DNA from: an uncultured Pseudomonadales bacterium
Lineage (GTDB): Bacteria; Pseudomonadota; Gammaproteobacteria; Pseudomonadales; Pseudohongiellaceae
DNA length: 64,000 bases
Reading direction: 5' to 3'
Assembly: GCA_943842505.1 (NCBI GenBank)
Contig: CALTDI010000012.1
Span: 1-64,000 of the forward strand
The notes below the pieces were generated by a model. That model was not told the DNA's origin. It searched no databases and saw only the letters and a program-made list of their open reading frames with translations. The translations under genes were made by a program, and so were the position numbers. Below, piece by piece: positions 1 through 9,027 of this stretch (positions are counted from its first letter, which is position 1; each line of letters starts with the position of its first letter).

Positions 1-106
1 CAACCACTTATTTGAGCTCTGAAACCAGCTCTTTCTAAGAGACTCTAAGAGTTTAAATTAACAAGAGGACCTGACCTCTAGAATAACAGGATACCAGGGG
101 ATTTCG

Positions 107-571
107 TTAGGTTGATAAGCTATCAGGGGCCCTAATTCCCTGATTTCGCCCTGCTTTGCTGGTGACCCGAATCCTCTCTGCCGGGACTGCCAGTTGCTCT
201 AATAGATAAATTTTAAATGACGCTTTATAAGGCTGCAGTTCTATCGCCCTTTCCATACACAGTAACCAGGCATCACGTTCTGCTTTATTTATCACCAGAT
301 GACTGTGTACTCGAGGGATGCTGATTGGTCCATACTTATCACGATAGTGCCTGGGGCCACCCAACCAGTAGCAGAGAAAATGCGTTAATTTATCGTCTAT
401 TAGAGATAGGTCCTGCGCATGCATAGAACGAATAGTTTTCGCTCCGGGTAACTGATCAATAAATGTATAGAAACTTTTTACGAGTTTTTGTATTCCTGCG
501 AAACCACCGGCGGCTTTGAAGGATGTGTCTTCGATGCCGTAGGTTTCGTTATTTGGGGAGGTGGTGTTCAT
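107..571 (-). CDS. Group 2 truncated haemoglobin (TrHb2/YjbI type)
   Basis: A 154-residue haem protein of the 2-on-2 globin fold. Family members bind O2 or NO and are linked to oxygen or nitrosative-stress chemistry in the cytoplasm. Visible family features are the N-terminal GG-x-x-GI-x-x-LV-x-x-FY segment (about residues 22-35), R-x-MH (48-51), the FL-x-x-WLGGP block (65-73) that includes the distal-side Trp, a proximal His at about residue 89, and the downstream ERD-x-WLLCM motif. The length is slightly above the usual 130-140 residues because of a 20-residue N-terminal tail. It is a single gene reading away from the tRNA-Arg region. The family is clear; the ligand and role are not. Confidence 0.9.
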   Translation of the reverse strand: MNTTSPNNETYGIEDTSFKAAGGFAGIQKLVKSFYTFIDQLPGAKTIRSMHAQDLSLIDDKLTHFLCYWLGGPRHYRDKYGPISIPRVHSHLVINKAERDAWLLCMERAIELQPYKASFKIYLLEQLAVPAERIRVTSKAGRNQGIRAPDSLST

Positions 572-767
572 GGGGAGTAGTGTGTACTAGATTAATGTAT
601 TTGGACAGATGTGTGCGCCGCTACCACGGACGCGCGGGTACGAGCTTCTTTTTGGCTTTGTCCGGACACGAGTCATTCGCAATTTGCCTAAGCCAAATTC
701 CTCACCCCTTTGCGGGCGGCCTTCGGCCGTCTGCGCCGCTACGCGGCTTTCGAACGAGATGCCTCCT

Positions 768-833
768 CTCCTGTCCGGGGCACCATAAAAAAACCCGCGC
801 GAGCGGGTTTGTTTATGGTGCCCCGGACAGGAG
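768..833. repeat. 22-bp inverted repeat copying the 3' end of tRNA-Arg
   Basis: Bases 768-789 are a perfect reverse complement of 812-833. The right arm is the last 18 bases of the tRNA gene (part of the T arm, the 3' acceptor strand and CCA) plus four flanking bases. The left arm is an inverted second copy beyond the terminator. The terminator hairpin (791-810) fills the 22-base loop, so the read-through transcript could fold as one long nested hairpin. Integrases normally leave direct, not inverted, copies of a tRNA end, so this is not a standard att pair. Confidence 0.85.
787..810 (-). terminator. Rho-independent terminator of tRNA-Arg
   Basis: An 8-bp stem (791-798 with 803-810) and a 4-base GCGA-type loop are followed on the minus strand by a run of seven T (complement of 787-793). 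It lies six bases past the CCA end of the tRNA gene. Confidence 0.85.
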
Positions 834-892
834 TCGAACCTGTGACCTGCCCCTTAGGAGGGGGCCGCGCTATCCAGCTGTGCCACCGGGGC
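816..892 (-). tRNA. tRNA-Arg (anticodon CCU)
   Basis: A 77-base cloverleaf on the minus strand with encoded CCA (816-818). The acceptor stem is GCCCCGG paired with CCGGGGC. The anticodon stem is GCCCC/GGGGC around the loop CTCCTAA, giving anticodon CCU, which reads AGG. The T loop GTTCGACTC is standard. It is followed by its own terminator and appears to be a single-gene transcript. Open reading frames crossing this region are artefacts of the tRNA sequence. Confidence 0.95.
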
Positions 893-903
893 TTGTGGGC
901 CGC

Positions 904-909
904 AGTATA
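904..909 (-). promoter_or_regulatory. Candidate -10 element for tRNA-Arg
   Basis: On the minus strand TATACT lies 11 bases before the mature tRNA 5' end and is followed by a G+C-rich discriminator (GCGGCCC), as is usual for stable-RNA promoters. No good -35 match is visible at 17-base spacing, so this is tentative. Confidence 0.35.
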
Positions 910-1012
910 GCATCGGGTCGGTATGTTTTTGTATCCTTGCTGCCGATCACATCTTCATCCTACTTGAGATAGAATGGCGCTGATTGAAAATAGCGGGTAG
1001 TGGTTTGAAACA

Positions 1013-1480
1013 ATGGGCAATACTGTAATTTGGAGCTGTAAGCGGTTCGATGAGCTGAGCACGGATGACCTGTATGCAATTCTGCAACTTCGTTCCGAGA
1101 TCTTTGTCGTCGAGCAGGACTGTGTCTATCAGGATGTGGATGGCTTCGATCAGGGGGCCTTGCATGTTATGGGACACCTGGCTGCCGCGGAAGATGGCGG
1201 CGCTCCACAGCTTATTTGTTACACGCGATTGCTTGCGCCGGGAGTTAAGTACAAAGGTGCCTCTATAGGCAGAGTAGTTTCACGGAAGTCGGCTCGCGGT
1301 AGTGGGCTTGGAAAAGCCTTGATGCTGCAATCCCTCGCTTTTAGCCGACAGCACTGGCCTGAGACGGCTATCACTATATCGGCACAACAGTATTTACAGA
1401 AGTTTTATACCGAGCTGGGGTTCGAGACGCAGTCGGAGCCCTATGATGAGGATGGAATACCCCATATCCGAATGAGCTAG
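1013..1480 (+). CDS. elaA: ElaA-family GNAT N-acetyltransferase
   Basis: A 155-residue protein of the ElaA branch of the GNAT superfamily, which transfers acetyl from acetyl-CoA to a substrate that is poorly defined for this branch. It shows the family opening around residues 25-45 (LQLRSEIFVVEQ-x-C-x-Y-x-D-x-D), the strand IGRVVSRKSARGSGLG carrying the acetyl-CoA pyrophosphate loop R-G-x-G-x-G, and the C-terminal FYTELGFE block. Length matches E. coli ElaA. It is divergent from the tRNA and stands alone, with 316 bases before the next gene. Confidence 0.88.
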   Translation: MGNTVIWSCKRFDELSTDDLYAILQLRSEIFVVEQDCVYQDVDGFDQGALHVMGHLAAAEDGGAPQLICYTRLLAPGVKYKGASIGRVVSRKSARGSGLGKALMLQSLAFSRQHWPETAITISAQQYLQKFYTELGFETQSEPYDEDGIPHIRMS

Positions 1481-1673
1481 ACACCTAAATAGCTACTGTC
1501 ATGCCGATATCAGCCTACCTTCATATCCAGTCGCCTCACCAGCACCCCTAGCCGAAATTCGGGCATCACCGCCCGCAGAAACAGCTCAGCAACCCTCAAA
1601 ACTGTTTGCGCTTAGGTATATTTATTTAAGCTTTTGCATTACTAAGTCTTTTATTTGTCGGTGAAGCTCATTT

Positions 1674-1739
1674 TAGTAAAGTATTTTATTTACTATTAAT
1701 AAAAACGCACCGAAAAGCTTTAAACAAAGTAAATACTTT
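1674..1739. promoter_or_regulatory. AT-rich palindromes upstream of the SufR-like regulator gene
   Basis: The 1481-1796 gap contains no gene. Its AT-rich half holds two dyads: TAGTAAA-N8-TTTACTA (1674-1695) and AAAGT-AAAT-ACTTT (1726-1739), which share an AAAGTA core. Their place 58-120 bases before a winged-helix regulator start suggests operators, possibly autoregulatory. This is inference from symmetry and position only. Confidence 0.35.
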
Positions 1740-1796
1740 AATTAAAATGCCGACTAAAGAGAGAGTACGCAGCTAAATTAGTAGTGAGCCAACGCC

Positions 1797-2470
1797 ATGG
1801 AACTGCCAAAGAGCCAGGATCGCATCATGCAGCGCCTTAAAACGCGGGGGCCGCAGTCTGTAAAAATCCTTTCAAAACAATTAGATATGACCACGATGGG
1901 AGTGCGACAGCATCTCGCCGAGCTAGAATCTAAGGGTCTTGTGGGTCAAACTCAGGAAGAACGGCAAACTCGCGGGCGCCCTGTCCATCTGTGGAAACTG
2001 AGCGCTGCCGGCCATGGCCGCTTCCCCGATATGCACTCTCAAACCACCATCGAGCTTATCGATGTCATACGCTCCACCCTTGGCGAGCAGAGCCTGAACC
2101 AACTCATTGACCAGCGCAGCGAGGAAATAGAGGCCCAGTACCGTGAGCAACTAGGCGCCACCGAACCCGACCTTCAACTAGCAGATCGAGAGGCTCGCAC
2201 AATTGCGCAGCGACTGAAGGCTACATGGCCGAGGTGCGCCTATTACCCGATGGTTTTATGCTTATTGAGAATCACTGCCCTATCTGCACGGCTGCCACGA
2301 GCTGCCAGCAATTCTGCGAGACTGAGCTCGATCTGTTTCAGCGACTCCTCGAAGACAAGGCCGTCGTTACACGCACCGACCATCTGTTAGCTGGTGCGAG
2401 GCGCTGCGCCTATAAAATCAACGGCAATCGGCGCGTAAACGCGAAAATTTCACGGCTATTTCTGCTATAG
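1797..2470 (+). pseudogene. SufR/COG2345-type winged-helix Fe-S regulator, one frameshift
   Basis: The first about 140 residues carry a DeoR/ArsR-like winged helix (PKSQDRIMQRLKTRGP...TTMGVRQHLAELESKGLV). The reading frame then shifts, and the C-terminal cysteine region continues in another frame from about 2219 (NHCPICTAA...CQQFC...RRCAYKI). This split matches the two halves of SufR-like regulators, which sense an Fe-S cluster through such cysteines. One base appears to be missing near 2217-2219; restoring it gives about 224 residues. No suf genes are adjacent; the next gene encodes a DUF945 protein. It may be a true pseudogene or a sequence error. Confidence 0.75.
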
Positions 2471-2525
2471 TGTGCCGCTTCTCGCTCAGGCGGCTTTAAG
2501 CACGGCGCAAACAACTCAGGCACCT

Positions 2526-3848
2526 ATGAAATCACTCTCAAGCAAAGTTTTAGTCTGCGCCGTCGCATTGATCGCGCTGCTGCTTGCCGTGGCGCCAAGG
2601 GTTATAGGCGCAGGGATAGAGCAAGCGACTATAGATAGGCTCATGGAGCTCATTCCGCCGGAAGCCGAGAGCCAGCTAGAGATTCGTCGCAATGAAATCA
2701 ACAGCGGCTGGTTTCGAAGCTCGGCCAGCATCGAGCTAATCTTCACACCCATAGGCACAGACGCCATCGCGCTGGTGATGGACTTCGACATTGACCACGG
2801 ACCACTACTACAAACCCAGAATGGGCTTGGAATAGGGCTTGCCTATGCCAATATCAAACCCAGTATTCGCAACGATCTATTCGATATCGCTATTGCCGAG
2901 CTCTCGTTTCCCTTGCCGGATATAATGGCCGACCTGCTGGTGCGTTTCGATCAATCTGTGCAGCTCGACATGAATGTCAGCGAGGCCAACTATAGCGGCA
3001 CCCAGGGAGAAATGAATTTCAATGGACTGAACGCGAGCATCCATGTGGATTCTGACCAGTCGGCCCGCTTCGTCCTCAACATGGGAGAACTGGCAGTTAC
3101 CGAGAATGCAGCCAATTCCAATGTTGTTGTTGCCGGGCTGGCCATCACCAGCATAACCTCTCAACTGAACGACATGCTCGCCAATAGCAGCGCGACTCTC
3201 TCTATCCCATCACTAAGCAGCACGGCACCTGTTTCGTTTTCGATATCAGACATCGTTGTCGACTACGGGCTGAATGTCTCACCTGCGGATCCCCAGAGCA
3301 GTGAAATCTATCAGTCTCTAAGTATTGCAAACATCGAAGGTGGCCTGCCCGTTCGCTCACTCAGTTGGCGCAGCGAAATCAAACAGTTAAAAAATGAACT
3401 GCTGCAGGACTACTACCGCCTGCTCAACGAGCTACAGGCTGAATTCAATGCAGACCCCGAAGTCTATTCCGAGGAACTTCTATTCCTGGGGCAAGAATTG
3501 CTGCTCATCGTTCTGCAGAACCCGCTGGAGATAAATAATCTTATTGCAGCAAACGCCTTCGATGGCGATCACACTGCTGACCTGCGCATCGAGTGGTCAG
3601 GACTGGAAACATTGGCCAGTCTTTCGGAAGTCGATACCAATGCAGCGATAGCAGCCTTGGATATAACACTCGACATATCCCTTGATCTGAAAGCAATTCT
3701 GCGCAGCCCGCTAGCCGGACTGATTGACCCCTATGTTCAGCAGGGTTATCTGACAGTCTCAAACGGCAGAGTAATAATCGAAGCTAGCCTGCAGGACAGC
3801 ACGCTGATGGTAAATGGAGACCAGCTCCCCCTAGACCAGTTTTTATAA
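2526..3848 (+). CDS. DUF945 (YdgA-type) family protein
   Basis: About 440 residues from the ATG at 2526, which places a hydrophobic N-terminal signal or anchor (about residues 8-24) first; an in-frame GTG at 2472 would only add an unlikely polar leader. It resembles the DUF945/YdgA family of periplasm-facing proteins in an N-terminal anchor, a RRNEINSGWF-like segment, repeated beta-rich stretches and the closing motif VNGDQLPLDQFL. The function of the family is not established. It starts 55 bases after the regulator gene and may share its transcript. Confidence 0.65.
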   Translation: MKSLSSKVLVCAVALIALLLAVAPRVIGAGIEQATIDRLMELIPPEAESQLEIRRNEINSGWFRSSASIELIFTPIGTDAIALVMDFDIDHGPLLQTQNGLGIGLAYANIKPSIRNDLFDIAIAELSFPLPDIMADLLVRFDQSVQLDMNVSEANYSGTQGEMNFNGLNASIHVDSDQSARFVLNMGELAVTENAANSNVVVAGLAITSITSQLNDMLANSSATLSIPSLSSTAPVSFSISDIVVDYGLNVSPADPQSSEIYQSLSIANIEGGLPVRSLSWRSEIKQLKNELLQDYYRLLNELQAEFNADPEVYSEELLFLGQELLLIVLQNPLEINNLIAANAFDGDHTADLRIEWSGLETLASLSEVDTNAAIAALDITLDISLDLKAILRSPLAGLIDPYVQQGYLTVSNGRVIIEASLQDSTLMVNGDQLPLDQFL

Positions 3849-3911
3849 GCGCGAGACCGAAACCCTCTCGCCCATCAATATTGCATTAACTAAATCCGAG
3901 TCACTAGAAGT

Positions 3912-6056
3912 ATGTCAAAAAAATCCAACAAGAACTCTCAGCGCAGCGATCTATCACACTCCCCGCGGAAGCTTTTTTCCTATCCGAAATATTGGGCGGA
4001 GTGCTTCGATGCAGCCCCCTATCTACCTATGTCCAGAGAGGAAATGGATCAGTTGGGCTGGGATAGCTGCGACATAATTATCGTTACCGGTGATGCCTAC
4101 GTAGATCATCCGAGCTTTGGCATGGCGGTAATTGGAAGGTTGCTTGAGGCCCAGGGGTTTAGAGTCGGCATAATTTCTCAGCCCGCGTGGGATAGTGCAG
4201 ACCCGTTCAAGATACTCGGCAAGCCCAATCTATTTTTTGGCGTCACCGCCGGCAATATGGATTCACTGATTAATCGTTATACCGCCGACCTGCGCATGCG
4301 TAGTGATGACGCCTATACACCCAACGGTGACGCGGGCAGGCGCCCTGACAGATCGGTCATTGTCTACAGTCAGCGTTGCCGAGAGGCTTATTATGACACA
4401 CCGATAGTCATTGGCGGCATCGAGGCCAGTCTCCGGCGCATCGCGCAGTACGACTACTGGAGCGACAGCGTGAGACGCTCCGTATTGATCGACTCCAATG
4501 CGGATATCTTATTGTACGGAAACGCAGAGCGAGCCCTCGTTGAGGTCGCGCATCAACTTGCCGCCGGCAGGACTACCGACGAAATGGAATATCTGCGCGG
4601 CACTGCCCGAATTAGAGCAGAAGTACCCCAAGGCTGGACCGAGATAGATTCCACCCGTATCGACTGGCCGTCGAAGATTGACGACATCCCCAATCCTTAT
4701 GATTTCCACGACAAGAAAACCGATTCGAAACCTAAAGCCGAATCTCTCGATGGCTCCAATGGCAGTGACGACACGGGCAAGCAGGCGATTCGAATCATTC
4801 CTCTACCCTTGCAGCGCAAAGAGGAATTCGATTCCGAGACCGCTTATATTCGCCTGCCCTCTTTCAGTAAAGTGACAAATGACCCGGCTTTGTATGCCCA
4901 TGCATCTCGCGTATTGCATCAGGAAGCCAATCCCTACAATGCCAAGCCGCTGATACAGAAGCATGGCACACAGGAAGTCTGGGTAAACACGCCTCCGATA
5001 CCGTTGGAAACCGACGAGATGGACTGGATCTTCGACCTGCCCTATCAGAGACGGCCACATCCATCCTATGGTGATGCGCGAATCCCTGCCTACGACATGA
5101 TCAAGACATCCGTAAACATAATGCGCGGATGTTTCGGCGGCTGTACCTTCTGTTCTATTACTGAACACGAGGGCCGCATCATTCAGAGTCGATCGGAAGA
5201 TTCGATACTGCGTGAGATCGAGAAGATTCGAGATCAGGTTCCTGGCTTCACTGGCACGATTTCAGATCTTGGTGGGCCGACAGCTAATATGTATAAGCTG
5301 AACTGCAAGTCACCGAAGATTCAGAAAACCTGCAAACGGCTCTCCTGTGTCTACCCCAATATCTGCAAACACCTGAACACCGATCATAGCCCTACCACCC
5401 AACTATATAGAAAAGCGAGAGCGATCCCTGGCGTAAAACGCGTAGCGATTGCATCAGGACTGCGCTATGACCTGGCCCTGAAAGACCCCGAGTATGTCGA
5501 AGAACTGGTTACCCATCATGTAGGTGGCTACCTAAAGATCGCCCCGGAACATAGTGAAGACAAGACCCTTTCCAAGATGATGAAGCCGGGCATCTCAGCC
5601 TATGACGAATTCAAAATTCTATTTGACAAGTTTTCGAAGAAGGCTGGCAAGGAACAGTATCTAATCCCTTACTTCATTGCCGCCCATCCGGGAAGCGATG
5701 CCGAGGACATGCTGAATCTCAGCATGTGGCTTAAGGAAAGAAATTTTAAACCCGATCAGGTGCAGACTTTCTACCCTTCGCCGATGGCACTCGCCACCGC
5801 CATGTACTACTCCGAACGCAATCCCTTGGAGAAAGTGCGTTACAAGAGCGAGAAGCTTAGCATCTGCAAAGATATCGATCAGCGTCGACTACAGAAAGCT
5901 TTCCTGCGTTACCACGACGAGAAGAATTGGCCGATGCTTAGAGAGGCCTTACATGAAATGGGCAGGGCCGACCTGATAGGCGACGGCGACAAGTTCCTGA
6001 TCCCGAAAGCGAAGCCCAGCAATAGGCGGCAGAGACAGCATCCACGCCGACGCTAA
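3912..6056 (+). CDS. ygiQ: YgiQ-family radical SAM protein
   Basis: A 714-residue radical SAM enzyme of the YgiQ group (UPF0313). The N-terminal UPF0313 region includes [13 protein letters not shown] and [18 protein letters not shown]. It is followed by the SAM-core CxxxCxxC motif (C407, C411, C414, in [12 protein letters not shown]), which binds the 4Fe-4S cluster that cleaves S-adenosylmethionine. Further motifs are GGPTANMY, a short Cys cluster (about residues 465-485) and KIAPEHSE. The basic C-terminal tail ([10 protein letters not shown]) is typical. The substrate is unknown. It is a single gene convergent with the downstream ATPase gene. Confidence 0.93.
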   Translation: MSKKSNKNSQRSDLSHSPRKLFSYPKYWAECFDAAPYLPMSREEMDQLGWDSCDIIIVTGDAYVDHPSFGMAVIGRLLEAQGFRVGIISQPAWDSADPFKILGKPNLFFGVTAGNMDSLINRYTADLRMRSDDAYTPNGDAGRRPDRSVIVYSQRCREAYYDTPIVIGGIEASLRRIAQYDYWSDSVRRSVLIDSNADILLYGNAERALVEVAHQLAAGRTTDEMEYLRGTARIRAEVPQGWTEIDSTRIDWPSKIDDIPNPYDFHDKKTDSKPKAESLDGSNGSDDTGKQAIRIIPLPLQRKEEFDSETAYIRLPSFSKVTNDPALYAHASRVLHQEANPYNAKPLIQKHGTQEVWVNTPPIPLETDEMDWIFDLPYQRRPHPSYGDARIPAYDMIKTSVNIMRGCFGGCTFCSITEHEGRIIQSRSEDSILREIEKIRDQVPGFTGTISDLGGPTANMYKLNCKSPKIQKTCKRLSCVYPNICKHLNTDHSPTTQLYRKARAIPGVKRVAIASGLRYDLALKDPEYVEELVTHHVGGYLKIAPEHSEDKTLSKMMKPGISAYDEFKILFDKFSKKAGKEQYLIPYFIAAHPGSDAEDMLNLSMWLKERNFKPDQVQTFYPSPMALATAMYYSERNPLEKVRYKSEKLSICKDIDQRRLQKAFLRYHDEKNWPMLREALHEMGRADLIGDGDKFLIPKAKPSNRRQRQHPRRR

Positions 6057-6066
6057 CTCGTGTTAG

Positions 6067-7848
6067 TTAGGCCCGAACTTCCAGATTAATTTCTTCGAGG
6101 ATAAGCAGCTTTTCTGCACTCTGATTCGTAGCTGGTAGCTTTTTCAGTATCAGTTTTTTGCGCGTATCGTCACGATAGCTTGGCGATCTATAGGCAAGCC
6201 AGAAGTGCACCTCAATGCTTTCCTCGTCTTCGCTAACTATCATGAAGTCCGATAGTTCCAGAGTAATCTGACTTGCACTGCCGATGACGCGCTCTCTGTT
6301 ACTGCGCCACGCTTCCTTGTTTCGATGATAGCGGGGAACAAAGCCGGCGTCGTAACTGGCGAAATACTCATCTAGATTTTGACCCTGCCAGGCGTCTATC
6401 CAATTTTCCACCATTTGCCGTGAATCGGTGCCATGCGTCTCAGGAATTGCTTCTGCTGGCGCAGGATCAGCCTCTGCAACATTCGGCAAGGGCTCTGGCT
6501 TAATAACCGCCTCCGCAGCGGTGACTTCGTCATCATCATCGAGAGCCAGCATAGGCCTGGTGACTACGATATTGGCCAGTGGGGCAGACTCTGTGACGCG
6601 CAGCGCATCATTCAGCACAGAAAATCTAGGCTGGTCAGTCACCATCGGCTCAAACTCGGGTTCGGTAATTGTTTCCTGCGCTATACCTCTCTCCTGCACT
6701 GTTACAAGAGCAAGATTCGAATCGAAAACCGGAATTTCTTCTGCTGCATTTGCGGCAGCTTGCAGATGCACTTCAAGCGTAGTGTCTGTCTCCGTCACGA
6801 CTATGCGCTCATTGTCGAGATCACTACCAGCTAGCGGCGAAGTCATAGCAGACTCGGCAGCTTGCTGCTCTGGGGCGACATCCTCATCCTCGGCGAAAGG
6901 CGATGGGCTTGCCGAGGGAGTTCCCTGACGCGCCGGCGAATTCTCTATGCTCCCGATCACACCCTCCTCTGCATTCTCAGGCCCGCCCGAGTTCAGTTGT
7001 CGCATAAGCAAGGCTAGAGAGGCAATGACGATTACCGCCACGATTGGACCGAGCAGCAGCCATCGATTGCCCTGCCTGGATTGACTGCTCGAGACTGGCT
7101 CCTCGCCATCGATACTACGAATTGCCTTTAGCAGCTCTTCTTTCGTTACAGGCCGCAAGTCTATATCATGTTGCCGTAGCGAAAGTATTAACTGGCACAG
7201 TGAATAAGCCGGCCCTGGAAATCCCTTACACGACTTATAGAATTGACTTTTCGCCCCGGGCTCCAGCTGCAAACCCGGAAGGTTCGTCTTCTCGAGAAAA
7301 GCTGTCAGGAAGTGAGATGTAGTTTCAGCATCCATCGGCTCGAGCAAGAAGTTATGAGACACATGCTGTAATAGCGGCCTGAATTCCTTCTTGCTGCTCA
7401 GACGCTTCTCTAGATCTGGCTCTCCACACAGGACAATGTTGATGACCCGATTCTGTTCAACTTGCACCCCGGCGAGTTTGTAAATTTCAATCAGGGTTAT
7501 ATCGCTTAGCTGGTGCGCATCATCGAATATGATGAGCAAGGGTTTATCAGCTATACTCGCGAGGCTATCTTCCAAGTGTCGTAAGATATTAGATGTATCT
7601 GGTATAGCGAGCTCTTTAGCTATCATGCTGCGCAGCATATCTGGTGATTCGATTGCATAATCGAAATAGATAACACGATAATCCTTGTGCCGCATGAACT
7701 GCGCCAGCTTCTCACAGACTCCGCTCTTACCAGTATGGCCCTGCCCGATGAACTTTACGAAGGCCTCAGTGCCAGACACCGCCGCGTGCAGGCCATGCAT
7801 CGCCTGCAAATAGGGTCCATCGCTGAAATAAAAAGTCTGTCTGGCCAC
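6067..7848 (-). CDS. AAA ATPase with one membrane helix and C-terminal Cds6/SnoaL-like domain
   Basis: 593 residues in three parts. Residues 1-250 are an ExeA/DamX-type AAA ATPase: Walker A GQGHTGKS (35-42) and Walker B LLIIFDDAHQ (104-113). One membrane helix follows (about 263-285). Then comes a long acidic, low-complexity periplasmic linker rich in Ala, Glu and Pro, and last a domain of about 110 residues (VENWIDAWQGQNLDEYFASY...) resembling the Cds6/NTF2-like domain found at the C terminus of some L,D-transpeptidases. The arrangement suggests an ATPase reporting to or acting on the cell wall or a secretion structure. It is 101 bases after trmJ on the same strand. Partner unknown. Confidence 0.75.
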   Translation of the reverse strand: MARQTFYFSDGPYLQAMHGLHAAVSGTEAFVKFIGQGHTGKSGVCEKLAQFMRHKDYRVIYFDYAIESPDMLRSMIAKELAIPDTSNILRHLEDSLASIADKPLLIIFDDAHQLSDITLIEIYKLAGVQVEQNRVINIVLCGEPDLEKRLSSKKEFRPLLQHVSHNFLLEPMDAETTSHFLTAFLEKTNLPGLQLEPGAKSQFYKSCKGFPGPAYSLCQLILSLRQHDIDLRPVTKEELLKAIRSIDGEEPVSSSQSRQGNRWLLLGPIVAVIVIASLALLMRQLNSGGPENAEEGVIGSIENSPARQGTPSASPSPFAEDEDVAPEQQAAESAMTSPLAGSDLDNERIVVTETDTTLEVHLQAAANAAEEIPVFDSNLALVTVQERGIAQETITEPEFEPMVTDQPRFSVLNDALRVTESAPLANIVVTRPMLALDDDDEVTAAEAVIKPEPLPNVAEADPAPAEAIPETHGTDSRQMVENWIDAWQGQNLDEYFASYDAGFVPRYHRNKEAWRSNRERVIGSASQITLELSDFMIVSEDEESIEVHFWLAYRSPSYRDDTRKKLILKKLPATNQSAEKLLILEEINLEVRA

Positions 7849-7949
7849 GTTTAGTAACTACACCTGTCGCTTTCTGATTTTTTGATGCCGCCGAACAGTC
7901 AGTTCTGATGGCTAATCTAGAATCTAGACTTGCTGAGCCGCCCCATATT

Positions 7950-8732
7950 CTACTCTTTGTTTTTTTCTTGCAGTTCGGCCTTTAACTTCTTCTCGTTGTC
8001 GAGTCTAAATTCGATGTTACTGAGGATGCCCCGAAGGATGTTCATCTCCATTACATCGATCCGAATGCGACTAAACAGACGGCGCATTCTTGGCATAAGC
8101 TGTCTTGGGTTCTCCGGGTCGTGGAATTTAATTGCTGTCATCACCCGTTCCAGATGCACATAGAAATGCTCCATCTGTTCGCCATTGGCTTTTTCCTGGT
8201 CCCAAAACTCATCTTCGGCCGCGGCGGTTTGTTCTGCGAGGGCCAATGCGGCTTTACGCACCTCATAACAAACAACCATTACAGCGGCAGACAGGTTAAG
8301 GGAACTGTAATTTGGGTCTGCGGGAATCTGCACATGAAAATGACACAGCTGCAGCTCCTCGTTGTTCAATCCAGAGTCTTCACGACCAAATACCAGCGCA
8401 ACCTTGTTTACACCGGCCTCGGCCACTGTCTTGTGCGCACATTGCTCCGGAGTAACCATGGGCCAGGGAATATTTCGAGAGCGGGCGCTGGCACCAATGA
8501 TTAGCCCGCAATCCTCAACGGCTTCCTGAAGACTTGAGACCACCCTCGCATTATCGAGAATATCTACGGCACCCACTGCCCTACCCACTGCCACGCCGCT
8601 TGGAAAGTCCTCCGGCTGAACCAAGGTCAGCTTGCTTAGACCCATATTCTTCATGGCACGCGCGGTGGCGCCAATATTGCCTGGATGGGAGGTATTAACT
8701 AGTACTACTGAGACCTGACTGAAATCAAACAT
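7950..8732 (-). CDS. trmJ: tRNA (cytidine/uridine-2'-O-)-methyltransferase TrmJ
   Basis: A 260-residue SPOUT (SpoU) methyltransferase that 2'-O-methylates position 32 of several tRNAs using S-adenosylmethionine. Visible motifs are VLVNTSHPGNIGATARAMKNMG at the N terminus (motif 1, quoted here only in part: NTSHPGNIGATARAM), FGREDSGL and YSSLNLSAAV forming the trefoil-knot SAM site, and a C-terminal helical extension. It is divergent from the suhB homologue, as in E. coli, which supports the assignment of both. Confidence 0.95.
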   Translation of the reverse strand: MFDFSQVSVVLVNTSHPGNIGATARAMKNMGLSKLTLVQPEDFPSGVAVGRAVGAVDILDNARVVSSLQEAVEDCGLIIGASARSRNIPWPMVTPEQCAHKTVAEAGVNKVALVFGREDSGLNNEELQLCHFHVQIPADPNYSSLNLSAAVMVVCYEVRKAALALAEQTAAAEDEFWDQEKANGEQMEHFYVHLERVMTAIKFHDPENPRQLMPRMRRLFSRIRIDVMEMNILRGILSNIEFRLDNEKKLKAELQEKNKE

Positions 8733-9027
8733 TGTACAACTACTATTCCGACCAAAAGAGCCGCGAATTATAGCAGGATACTAGCGATGTCGCGGTCTAA
8801 CAGCTGCTAAATTCCGCCCGAATAGCCCAACATTGGAATAGTTTCCTTCTGCTTTCTTTTGTTTGCTATCATAGCCCCAAAATTCGGTAGCTGTAGCGCA
8901 GTTCGCGGACACGGACAATTCCTCAAGAATTCTCCAGCAGGCCCAAATAAGATGGGCTGCATCTATTCGGTTCTAGCCCAAGAATAGCCAAGAGGCCACT
9001 GCCTGCGGCGTGGTCAGGAAGTCAGTA

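Noticed and set aside
816-892. tRNA-Arg as an active integration site
   Set aside because: No integrase nearby, and the repeated 3' end is inverted rather than direct.
523-972. Plus-strand open frames across 523-972 that read through the tRNA
   Set aside because: They translate the antisense of tRNA-Arg and its terminator and match no protein family; the tRNA explains the region.
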